This document shows, in pieces, positions 45,491 through 56,500 of a stretch of DNA of 64,000 nucleotides (positions are counted from its first letter, which is position 1; each line of letters begins with the position of its first letter). Where the stretch lies: contig JAVFKD010000002.1 of the NCBI GenBank assembly GCA_036429605.1, positions 2,046,001-2,110,000 on the forward strand. The letters are read 5' to 3'. Below the pieces are notes generated by a model. The model saw only the letters and a program-made list of their open reading frames with translations, ran no database searches and was not told the origin of the DNA. A program made the translations under genes and the position numbers. Source of the DNA: Cladobotryum mycophilum. Its lineage: Eukaryota > Ascomycota > Sordariomycetes > Hypocreales > Hypocreaceae.

Positions 45491-47214
45491 TTACTCCTTG
45501 CGCCGGTCCTTCAGCGTGATATTCAAGGGTCCCTTCTCCCACACAGTAAATGTCCTCTGCTTCTCATGCCACATCTCCTGGCCGGGCTCGAGGGTAACGT
45601 CGAAGCGCCAGAGGAGCTTGGACGTAACGACGCGCAGCTCAGAGTAGGCGAGGTTCTTGCCAATGCAATCGCGGGCACCGAAGCTGAACGGCTTGAAAGC
45701 GGCGCGGTTGTCGTTCTTGAACTTGGCGTCGTAGAAGGCATGGGATTCAGGCAGCCAGCGCTCGGGTCGGAAGGAGTTGGCGTCGGCGAAGTTTTTGGGG
45801 TTGCGGAAGGTTGCCCATTGATAGGTGTGAATGATGGTCTGTGTGAATGTGTTAGTATTATCACGATTATTTTATTTTTTGAGAAAACCGTCTTTGGAAG
45901 CGTGGGGTTTTTGAACTTACGCCCTCGGGAACATAGCGTCCTGCAAGAGTAGCACCGGGAGAGCGTCGTGGGGGTTCTCGGCAGCAGGGGGTATACGCGA
46001 AGCACCTCCTCGAGGCAGGCATGTAAATATTCCAGCTTTCCAGTGCTTACTAGGTTAATGTCTTCATCGGCGGCAAAGGCCTCCCGGACCTCCTTGGCAA
46101 GTCGTTGATATACCTCTGGGTTGCTGCACAGATAAAACACCAGTCCCGACATCGCCGTCGCCGTCGTCTCGCTTCCAGCAAGAATGACCAGCGGTGTTGT
46201 AGCAAGGATCTCGTTTTGCGAGAGGCCAGCCTCTCCGTTGCGTGTCTGGCGCGTCATGTAGCTGAGAAAGTCGCGACGTCCGGGGGTCTCGCCCCTGGCT
46301 ATGCGCTCGATAGCCAGCTTGCCGCCCAGGGCTCGGTTCCGCTGGGCAACCTCGTACTCGGGGCTCAGCTTGAAGAACTTGCTCATGTAGCTGAGAATAG
46401 GATAGGCATCCAGGAAGCGTTGTGCAGAGTCACCACGAATAGCCTGGAAGATGGAATGCACCCAAGGGTGGTAGCCGTTATTATCAAGGCAATGGAACGA
46501 ATCGCTCAAGCATAGATCGCCAATGATGTCGAAAGTAGTAAAGTTCATCCAGTCAACAAAGTTGATAGTGGTGCCACTATCAGCGTGCTGGCTCAGCTTG
46601 GCAAAGAACATGTCGAAGTACTTGTAGAGCGTCTCCTCCTGCTCCTTGAGTGCGGCATCACTGAATGCATGACTGAGCTGGCGCCGTTGCCGGCGGTGGT
46701 CTTCCTTGGGCGCGCCAATTAAGCTGTAGTGATCACCTGGGAAGAAGAAGCCGGGGACTTTGCCGAACTCAGGCTTGCCGGACTTGTGCGCAAAGACCTC
46801 GGGCCAGGCAACGTCGCCGTCGACGGCGAGGTGGTTTGGGCTAACGCGGACCACGGAGCCATATTTGCGGTGGAGTTCTGCGGCGCGGCGGGCCATGTCT
46901 CCCTTGAGGTAGCTGTGCCAGAGGAAAGGGAAGTAAAATGCGGCCATTAAGGTAGGGCCGGGAAACTTGGATAGCGGGTGGAACCAGACGTTGTGTATGA
47001 TCATGGCGATACGGTGGGCGATGAACTGGCACAAGTTAGCAAACGGGTTCTCCTATACCGAAAGAGCAAGACGTACAAGTCCAGCTAAGATGCTCAGTGT
47101 TCGTATCGTCTGGCTATGGTCCCAATTCTCAAGAATGTCCTCGAGACGACCACGGCCCACAAGCCGGAGATGGGTCAAGTGAATCGGCTTTCCAGCCGTG
47201 AATAGACTCTCCAT
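45491..47214 (-). CDS. Cytochrome P450, CYP65-like (isotrichodermin C-15 hydroxylase type), with a frameshift
   Basis: Three exons: 47214-47077, 47025-45921 and 45838-45491, introns 51 and 82 bp. Exon 1 supplies the N terminus; the WFHPLSKFPGP entry follows at once in exon 2. P450 hallmarks are present: I-helix AGSETTATA, K-helix EEVLR, RPERW, and heme loop FSFGARDCIGK with the axial Cys. The frame breaks between VYPLLPR and GATLAGRYVPEG, at the C5 run on the coding strand (plus strand G5 at 45970-45974). The exon lengths sum to 1591, one base more than a multiple of three, so one extra base (or two missing) explains it. Beyond it the frame is clean through the heme site to the TAA. With the frame restored it would have about 529 residues. 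This group often serves secondary metabolism, but no backbone synthase lies nearby. It may be a fresh pseudogene or an assembly error. Confidence 0.8.
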
Positions 47215-47264
47215 TATTCCTTTCTCTTAGATGAAATGCCTTGGATAATGTGTTGCTGTGAGCA

Positions 47265-47268
<4 letters not shown>

Positions 47269-47303
<35 letters not shown>
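47269..47303. repeat. TG dinucleotide microsatellite
   Basis: 35 bp of TG, about 55 bp upstream of the P450 start codon. Confidence 0.95.
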
Positions 47304-47305
<2 letters not shown>

Positions 47306-48085
47306 TTGATAGATATTCCATCTCTACTATTGAGATAGATGTCCCTGGTTATATCTCTTTTTTCTCTTTACTTTACTTTTCCATTCTCCAACTCCAGACC
47401 CCTCTTTGTCCCAGATAGACAACTTGCATTCTGCCGTTCACCGGCGGGGAATCTAAGACACCGTGTAATGCCATGATACCAATGCATTGCAAGTGAGTCC
47501 GTAACATCTCCCAGGGCCAAGCCCTTCATGACGGGTCATGGGAGTCACCCAGATGCTGATAGAAACTCCGCTCCGGGCCGCCCCCGGTAGCAGCCCGTAC
47601 GGAGTATGCTCCGCCTGCTGTTCTTGTAATACGTACAGACATTGCCCTCTGCATATTGTCCGCAGCAAAGGTAGATGGTACGGATGACGTGATAACTCAT
47701 ATTTTTTTGTAAAAACACTGATATGATGGCCTTTCGTATAAGAGCTGCAACTACCCTTGTCGATTGACTCATTAAGTCCATGTCCGGATTTATCTCCGCA
47801 TTTTCCCCATCCTCTCAGGTTGTTCATTGGTAATGGTTGGGTCCTACATAAATTAAATAACCAGGTAAGATATTTGACGTAGAATTCAACGTACGTGGAA
47901 TAGAGTCGGAGGAGCAAACAACTTGAAAATCACGCATCCCATACTCCGTACTTGCGTATAAAATATGTTCCTGGGGTCGGTCACCAGGAGGGTATGGATG
48001 AGGCTACTATTACTGAAGAATAGAGCTGACGTCTCTGAGATCTTCGATCGGACCCATCTAACCTATAAGAACTCAGTTGTTTGAT

Positions 48086-48114
48086 AACAACAACAACAAC
48101 AACAACAACAACAA
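48086..48114. repeat. AAC trinucleotide microsatellite
   Basis: About nine AAC units without interruption. Confidence 0.95.
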
Positions 48115-49468
48115 GGCCATTATTCCCGGATTTTCGCATTCTAACGAAAACCCGTAGGCATGGGTAGAAACCTGTTTCTGCACGAATACACATGACATGA
48201 TATCACTGCGGCTGTCTACCTACCTCTTTCGTATCGTACCCGCTGTGAATATTGAAAATGACCCTCAGCCAAGACCTGCACCTCCGTATGTGCCGACGCA
48301 TGCCCAGATAGTCTCCACTATCCTTTCTCTTGAGTGTTTCACATAACGTGATGTGACTGGGGTTCGAATCGAGGGCAAAATACTTGAGCTACTCCGCACA
48401 AGTCATCATGAGAGGAATTAGTAGCAATAAATGTCTGTTGAACTGGAATGTTGAAATGAGATGCTTGGCAGTAGAAGTACATCGTACGGGCACGGGTAAA
48501 GCACCGAGACGTGGAACATTCACGGATCTTTGCGGAGAGGCTGTGTCCCAACTCTCTCCAGGGGTATAATCCAATGCGGGGGAACGGGTCTTCCCGCAAA
48601 CGGCTGCAAGCTTCGAGTAGGTAGTCCGTGAGGGTAAGGTTTGATCATCAAATCCAACGAAGTACTGGCCGTGCGCCGCTTCCTGAATCCGAGCTTGTTC
48701 TCGTCAGCTATGTCGTTAGTGTGCAGGTCTAATGCAGCGATAGCCGTGTGTCTTACAGGTAGAGAGACATGGATGGCCCTGAGCCCTGACTGTAGCTGCT
48801 TTGCCAACGTATCGATGCATGAACTGCCCTTTGTATAAAATGCCAGCTAGTTCCGTTTGTGATTCACATCTCAGGATTGTCCAATAACACAACTTTTCTG
48901 TATCCGAAGTGTAGATTGAATTTGTCTCAGATGGCACTTGATCGCGGGAAAGAGCCGTGATTACTCAGCCATGATTGGTCATCATATGTTGCAGACCAGA
49001 ATCATCATCATATCCCCCCCCTTTTTCAATTCCGTCTCTACATCAAGATTTACCGCCGTGAGCAATAACGATCCTCACAAACAACATAGCCCAGAGCAGT
49101 CCGTCCGTCAGATACGTGCCAAAGACCTCCCAGAGGATGGCGCCATTAACACCAGCAACAGTATGAAAACATGGGCCAAGTCAGTCTCAGTAGTTTCTTA
49201 AAGGGGGAAGTCATTGCAAGGCCGCATCCAAGACCAGTACGGCAGACGAGCAGGACACTTGCAATGGCGACAGCAACAAGCATGAGAAACGAGTTGGCCA
49301 AATTATGGACTTTCAGTATCATGTTGTATAATTTATGGAGAGGATATCCCGGATTCTTTTCAGGACAGCAATAGCCCTTCGGATGGTCCGCTTGACGATT
49401 TATTACGCGAGGGCAGTTTATTAAGTTTACCACTAATAGGATTTCTAGAAAGTGGTTCGTGATGAAAG

Positions 49469-49488
49469 CAGGGCAGCATCCCGATCAA
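49469..49488 (+). repeat. hAT left terminal inverted repeat
   Basis: 20 bp, identical to the reverse complement of 52733-52752; preceded by the target duplication GATGAAAG. Confidence 0.95.
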
Positions 49489-49687
49489 GTCTAGTCATCA
49501 AGTCTATCAATCAATCAATCAAGTGAGGCTATTCCCAATTATCAATCAGTCAAGTTTAAAAAGTCCAAAACTTGATAGACTTGATAAGTATAGGGTAGGA
49601 TTTTTTTACGGATTATAGTTATTCCGATACTAAAAATAACAAAAAATAATAATTATATCATCTTATAATAATACAATTAAAATTTAT

Positions 49688-49759
49688 GCTTATAACAGGA
49701 TTCGAACCTATACTTCTTAGCCTAAATGACCAAGTATTATACCACTAAACCATATAAGC
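49688..49759 (-). tRNA. tRNA-like sequence inside the hAT element (likely pseudogene)
   Basis: On the minus strand 72 nt fold as a tRNA. The 7-bp acceptor stem GCTTATA/TATAAGC is perfect. The D-arm is GGTTTAGTGGTA-like (A box). The anticodon stem TTGGT/GCTAA has wobble pairs. The T-arm is textbook, with stem ATAGG/CCTGT and loop TTCGAAT (B box GGTTCGAATCC). The anticodon loop reads CATTTAG, lacking the universal T at position 33, so no amino acid is assigned. It lies 220 bp inside the left end of the RIP-degraded transposon, which fits a mutated tRNA copy or tRNA-derived segment. Confidence 0.45.
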
Positions 49760-52732
49760 TATTATTATCTTTTCTTTTTCCTTTTCTTTATTAAGTAATA
49801 TACACATTAGCTATTAAGAATTTGATAATACCAATAATACGAAATCGCGATGTATATCCGCCACATTAACGTCACAACAATATACCTTCCTTTGCACATA
49901 TACCCTTAATACCAATGAGCCTGACGGTTTTTAGGGCATCGCGCCCTTCTAGTATTTATTCGCAATTCGCTACTATATCGCAAGTTACCCCATTGTCCGA
50001 TTTTAACCCTAACGGCCGCGATACAATCGAGAACCTCCCGACTGTAATATAGCGAGGCCGCCGCTTTGTCCTTGAGGAAATGATATCAAGAAAGGGGTCA
50101 AGAGGTTGTACAAGCTAGATCAGAAAAGAAGGGCTCTTTGTTCAGGAGATTCTTGCGGATAATAAGCCAGGTATCTCCTTCTAAAATAAAAAATCCCTTC
50201 TTATATTATATACCTTTATATACTGATTTATATTATGCAGGCAATATGTTTTAGATATATTAACGATATAATAAAGATAGGAGCCTCCTTAAGCCTCTTA
50301 AATCAACGGCAATAACTACTGTAACTAATCATCTTAAAAAGAAACACTGTATCGAAGAGTATAATATAATCGACTTATTTTCTAGCTTATAAACTAATAC
50401 TACCCCTGCTCTATTTAAACGACCTCAGAATAAAAAGACGCTTTATATACAATCATATATACAAAAGCTTAAAAAGCTTCTTCTTACTTTCTTAATCAAT
50501 AATAATCTACCATTCTCGGTCTTCGAGGATCCATATATTCAAGAATTCAATTACCAACTTGAACCCGATGTAACAAGCCAGATCTCGTAGAGTAGAACAA
50601 GATAGTAGCATAGCCTTAAGTCCTTATTTAACTTAAAGAAAAGAATTATTTAAGCCGAGATATATAATACTATTATAAGAATATATCTTAGGTTTAATTT
50701 ATAGACCTTACCGAATCGACTCACGATAATAGCTATTATAGAATACTTCCTTGATTATAGTAGAAAATAACAATAATGCCTTCTTACTTTTCGGTAGTAA
50801 TCAGGAGCTTATACTAAAGAGAATCTTATAAATACCCTTCTATAGGCTATATAAGACTAGAATATTAACAATCGAATCGGTACTATTATATCTAATAATA
50901 CCTTAAATAACAATACCTATACTTAAAGTCTCTTTCATTAACTGGACCCGTGGATGACTTTAATTAATATAGAAGAGAGGCGAATATAATATTATGGCCA
51001 TATTCTTAATCTTGTTGGCCGTGTTTTTTTATATTACAAAGACAGTAAAGCCTTTGAGCAAGAGTCATAGCTTTATTATATAGCCGATTGCCTTAATGAT
51101 AATCTTCGTTATTAAAGAAAAAAGGCCCTGTTAAAAAGCTTTATAATATTATTACATTTATTTAAGCCTCGCCTCAATAAAGCAAGCAATTCAAAAAAAC
51201 AACCGAAGAAATTAATAATAATAGTATCTTTACTTTATTAGATATATCATCTCGAGAGCTTAAGCTTATTATAAATAACGAGATAAGGTGGAATTCTATA
51301 TATCTAATGATCGAACGTACTTTTCTTAAGCGGGCACATATCTAAGCCTTTATCAACGATCATTAGTTTAATACTAACCCTTAGATATATATCTATTAGG
51401 ATAATATTCTTAGTTATAAGAATTAGCGAATTCTAATAGAGATTAAGGCAATCCTTAAACCTCTATATATACAAACAATACGTTGTTAAGGATAGGGTAA
51501 AGAAGGTAGCCATAGGCGCCTTTAGGAGGTTCTAGCCGGCATTGAGTTTCTGCTTTAATACCTTAAGGATTAGAAAGCTATATATACATCGCTAACTAAC
51601 GAGGAAATCGAAGAGACTAAAAGCTAAATGCAAATCGTACTATCTACTAAACCTCGTCGCTCTTAACGAACTGTTTCCCGCCTCGAATCAATGTTATAGT
51701 CTTAAAGCCTAAGATCATGATCCTCTCGAACGAATATAATAACCACACTCCCTGTATACATAAGAGAAGAATACTTAAGCTCTATATTACAGTTTAAGCA
51801 GTACTCTTCCCTTCGAAAGAGCTCTAAAGCATATCTTCGATTTTCTATTATAATTACATAACAAAAGCTCAATAACTATTATATTTAGCTTAGGGAATCA
51901 CCTTTTTTTGCTATAGTAATAATTCTTAATCCTAAATATAATATTCGATGGCTTAAGCGAATGTAAGATAGCAATAAGTAATTAATATAGCTTCGTAATG
52001 CTAAAAAAACCTTATAAACTACTAGAAGCGTTAATACTCTTATAACAATAATACTAATATATATAATTAGCCTTCAAATAATAAGGATTTCTTAACGGTA
52101 GCTTTACGGGTAAAAAAATAATCCCTATAAGCAATAGCTTAGAAAGAACAAGGTCCAGCTACTTAATAATATCTTAGAGCTAGAAAAATACCTTGACCTT
52201 GATTTGCAAGGCGTTGAAGATCCTGTTAAATGGTGGATATTATAATAGCAGGCCTTCCTAACCCTTAGCAAGCTTGTATTAGACTTGCTTACAGTTCCCG
52301 CAATGGCAGCAGACTGCGAGAAAGCCTTCAGCCTTTATAAACTAACGCTATTATCTTAATGGCTCTTAATAAGGTCATTAATACTCGAGATACTATAATG
52401 CTTAAAGAACTAGTTACGGACTGGTGTAATTTCGCTTGGGGGTAGTTTTACTATACTAAAAAGACTAGGTAGTGTATAAATCAGCTTTAACACCAAAGAA
52501 ATCTAGATACTAGAGTCCCACGATAGTATTGATCGGTTATAAATAGCTTTACTTGACAAAATACACTTTAACACTAAGAGAAATTCAGTATTACAGCATT
52601 ACATAACCTTAACCTGTTGGGAATAGTCTCGCCCTATCAAGCCTACCAAGTTCAATCAATTCTAGCAAGTCTAACAAGTCTGGCCCTCGCGGTCATCAAG
52701 TCTCGCAAGTTAAGGTGGCAAACTTGACTTGA

Positions 52733-52752
52733 TTGATCGGGATGCTGCCCTG
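52733..52752 (-). repeat. hAT right terminal inverted repeat
   Basis: Reverse complement of the left 20-bp repeat; followed directly by the second GATGAAAG. Confidence 0.95.
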
Positions 52753-52760
52753 GATGAAAG

Positions 52761-53577
52761 AGCCTGATGAGCGCAGACGACTTTCTAAACCATAATTAAA
52801 ATGCCATATCTACCTTCCGGTTCTTTGAAGAGGAAGACTTTCCTTCAGCGAAAAGAGGGACAGGCCCTTCATTTATACCCGCCCGGCCCCCCGACGAGAT
52901 ATCACGAGGCATCAATCGGGAGTCGAATATAGCGACCTCATCTGACAGAAGATCCTGTCGGAATTAGGTTTGTTTTTTATTTAATTGTTCATGTGACGCT
53001 CCGGGCGTTTCTCAACAAGGATAACTTAGATCGTGGTATATGATGTTGGCAGTGGATCAGGGTGAGATTGAGCAATGGGTTCAAGTGTCACGGTTCTATA
53101 TCAGGTACTGATAACGAACAGCTATATGGTTGGTTATCTAACTCTCTAGATAGTAATGATCGTGAGGTTTATATATAAATGAGATTCTATGGATCAGTTG
53201 TGATCCGTCCGATTCAAGTGGCCGAATTATCCAAACTTACCAGCACGCAGAACACTCGCCCCGGGTATCAACACGACGACCACTAGACGGGGGCATCCAC
53301 ATTCCTCGCAGGGGGACACACACACCCAGCTACCGTTTCCGCTTTTATTATCTCCTAGTGGGAATTTTTTTATTCCACCATATGAGAAGATTGGGGGACA
53401 ACTTCTGCTTCTGCTATGGGCATAAAGGGGTGAAAGCGTTCAAGTTGACTCTGCGGCGGCAGTATTCCAGCTTGGGAGACTAGAGGTAGGAAATATTTGA
53501 TGGTACAGATGTTGTATACGATAGCTTTGAAGTTGTGTAGCCGACGCTGTAAGTGAGTATTGTCATCATTGTTACCA
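52761..53577. other. Spacer between hAT element and NLR-like gene
   Basis: No gene seen; it should include the 3' UTR of the NLR-like gene on its right side. Confidence 0.45.
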
Positions 53578-56500
53578 TTACCGCTGGCTAAACGTCAAGG
53601 CGGCGACGGGCGATTTCAATGTCGGGAACCTCCTCGTTAACTGTAGCGACGCCAATATTGCATTCTCGATATCATCCATGGGTGCCACTATAAAGTCCCC
53701 ATCCTCTTCGCACAGCGCCATCCCCATCAGACCCGAGGATGTACCATCCAACTTCTTGGCATCATCCTGGTGTGTAGAATGCACCTCCTGATTTTGGCCT
53801 GATTCGCTGTTTCTTTTTCTCATATATGCCAGACTTTTGCCCCCACACAAGATATCCAAGAACGGGCACCATTCTGAAAATGTAATTGCGTGCCTCTTCG
53901 CCTGCCCCTCACGATGTCTTGTGACGGATAGCTGCACCGTCCACGGCTGCGAACACCACACAGCTTGTCCTAAAGACTCTTCAAGTCCGTTTGCTTTATT
54001 TAATAGGTGCCTTTTTCTAGGATCGCAAGTTTGCGGCAGATCTAGTTCCACCGTGATATTAGGGCTCCTACTCCTCGAGGCGGCAAAGTAGATGCAACCG
54101 AATAGAATAGTATCAAACGGATGCTTCATCTTGTTCAGACTAAGCCAGTCCAAAGACAAGAGGTTCTTTACAGCCGTCACAAGGCCCTCTCTGCAGGCGT
54201 GGTAGAGCAACCGGCCAAGGTTCAGCGTCTCCATGCCGATATGCCAATAGCAATTATTAAACTCCAGGAAACTCTCAATTGCGTTGATGAGGAGTTGTTC
54301 ATCCCTCCTATTAGAGAACGGTTCCAGGGCCCAATTTCCAATCGCCCTATGTAGCGTCCCTTGGACATTTCTAGTGGCGGTAGACTTGAAGGCAAGCTGC
54401 ATCAATCGCTGCTCGCTCAGTCGACCTACTAACTCCTCTGGCTTCTGAGCCCGCAACTCTGAAATGCGCGCATGGTCTTTCGCCATAACTTCGAGGTAAT
54501 GGCTTAGATGTCTCTGCACTAGGTCAATGGCCTCGGATCTAGTAAAATGAAGCTCCTTAGCCGCAATGGGATCAGAGAAGAAGTCGCGAACAGACTGATG
54601 CATGAGCTGTACAATCGACTCGGCTTTGAACCTGTTCAGCCGTGACTCCTCCACCGACACGCCAGGGTTAAAGACTTCGATAAAAGGTCCACACATGCTA
54701 TATACCTTTCTCCACAGCTCATCATACGTGGATATGAGCATTTGCCGCTGCCATATGTCGTCAAGGGTCTCAGAACGAAAACCGTCTTTGAGTAACGCGA
54801 GGGCCTCCCATAAGCTCTCAAGAGTCACTTCGTGGAGCTCGCCCGCGGCGCTGATCCACATCAACGCTTTGCGGATGTCCTCAACCGTCGCAGGGGGCTT
54901 ACTATCGATCAAACTCTCAAGCATCTGGCGGTAGAATTGGGCTAGCTCCTTGGGGATCTTTTCGACAATGGCCTCCATATCATCGAGGGTTGCGCCTCCG
55001 CATTCGCGAGTACTTTTGTCTAGCTGGTCCAGGACCAACTTAACCCAGAGTATCGACCCTTGGGCCTTGGATAGGAGCGTTTCACGAATGCGCCGGATTG
55101 TCTGCTCTTCCCTGGCTTGGCTCGCGGCAATAGACCCAAAGCGAGATCTCCGTATCACAGAACGAGGCGCGGCTAACCTAGATGCAGCACCAAAATTGAG
55201 TGAGTGAATAGACTGTTGGAGCGACCCAAGTCCTAATTCAATGATCTTATGGATATCATGTGTGTTCTCATCTTCCACCATCAAACCCGGTATACCGTCA
55301 AACCGCCGCTCAATGTCGATATCGGGCCGGCTGAGGATGATGAAGCTCGCGTTTGAGCCCCTTTTGTCGTTTACAATATCTCTGAGCAAGTCGAGGACTG
55401 TCGAATTCTCCGCCTCGTCCATCGCGTCGAGAATGCAAATGACATGGGATGGTCCCTGACAGATCTTCTTGAATATATCGACGAGAATCTCACTCGTCCA
55501 TTGACTCGAGTCCATCGGATCCATTGTACGGTACGCCTCCTGAAAGTACTCAGTGAACAGCTTCGGGCTTTGATCCAGGAAATGCCACAAGGCAGATCGC
55601 AAGAATGACTTGTGGCGGATAAAGTCAGCGCTTCGCCTGTTGTGATAGAACCAGTCACCGATGAGCCCACCCCAAGGGTCTGATTCGAGAAGCCGTCTCT
55701 GGATGCACTTTGCCAGAACTGACTTGCCACTTCCAGGTTTGCCACATATCCATAGCAGGCCCTTTGGTTGAGATATAAATGAATGGTATACTGGGTGTTG
55801 CCAGATCCATTCTACCGTGCCGGCTGCAGCTGGCGCAATTTGGGACTTGCGTACGTTGAGCTCATCAAATCTCAGTGACACCTGGCATTCTATTGCGATT
55901 GGGTGATAGTTAGCTTACTGTATGCAACTCTTTCTTTTTGGCGTGAGTTTAATATTTGGAGTGTTCAATAGCTTACCATTCGCTTCTGTAAAGTCTGTCA
56001 CAACCGCAACATTGGCCGCACCGCCAACCTCGATCATGCTTGAGGCACCACACAACAGTATCCTTGTCTGGTGGCTGTCCTGGCTAAGCAGAGCTATATG
56101 AGCCATCACTGCTGTACGATCTTTCTCCGGTAGGTAATCGACACCATCAACGGCCATGAGCACCTTCATTCTGCTGGAACGGATGAGATACTTGAGAAAT
56201 GGCACTATATCACGGCCGGTTAGCATCCCGGTCGCAATCATCTGTTCTCTAAATTCTACTGCTCTATCTTCAGGTAAACTCTTTGCATAAGCTTCCAGAA
56301 AACTGCGGGTGTGTGAGATATGCCGAAGCAGTTGATGAAATAGCGTCTCCAGCACCATATCGACGATATCTCTACCCCCTGAAATTTGGTTCGTCTCTTT
56401 GCGGTACTCCTCCAAGATGGCCAGAGGGCGGAAGATCTTAGGCTTGTCCAAAGCCCAGAAACAGTTAACATAACATATACGGTAGCCCTCTAAGCTAGTT

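Larger units (their letters stand above)
47215..49460. other. Intergenic region left of the hAT element
   Basis: No gene supported. Simple repeats are a TG tract (47269-47303) within 60 bp of the P450 start codon, and an AAC triplet tract (48086-48114). The composition is ordinary, not RIP-like. Short frames on both strands have no recognisable content. Confidence 0.45.
49461..52760 (+). mobile_element. hAT-superfamily DNA transposon, complete but destroyed by RIP-like mutation
   Basis: The element spans 49469-52752 (3284 bp), flanked by identical 8-bp target duplications GATGAAAG (49461-49468 and 52753-52760). Its 20-bp terminal inverted repeats are identical, CAGGGCAGCATCCCGATCAA, and start CAG as hAT ends do. 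Subterminal regions at both ends carry many ATCAAGTC-like copies, probable transposase-binding repeats. The transposase frame on the plus strand is riddled with stops. The hAT C-terminal dimerisation block is still legible near 52220-52332: DPVKWW, then two adjacent stops (TAA TAG), then LVLDLLTVPAMAADCEKAFS. The two stops fit C-to-T changes of CAA CAG, as RIP would make. The element is dead, but its ends are intact. Confidence 0.93.

Noticed and set aside
42868..47214. A secondary-metabolite cluster around the P450
   Set aside because: No backbone synthase, transporter or pathway regulator lies nearby; one damaged P450 is not a cluster.
48086..48114. CRISPR-like or satellite array
   Set aside because: It is a plain AAC microsatellite without spacers.
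48359..48371. tRNA B-box-like GGTTCGAATC
   Set aside because: No acceptor, D or anticodon stems can be formed around it.
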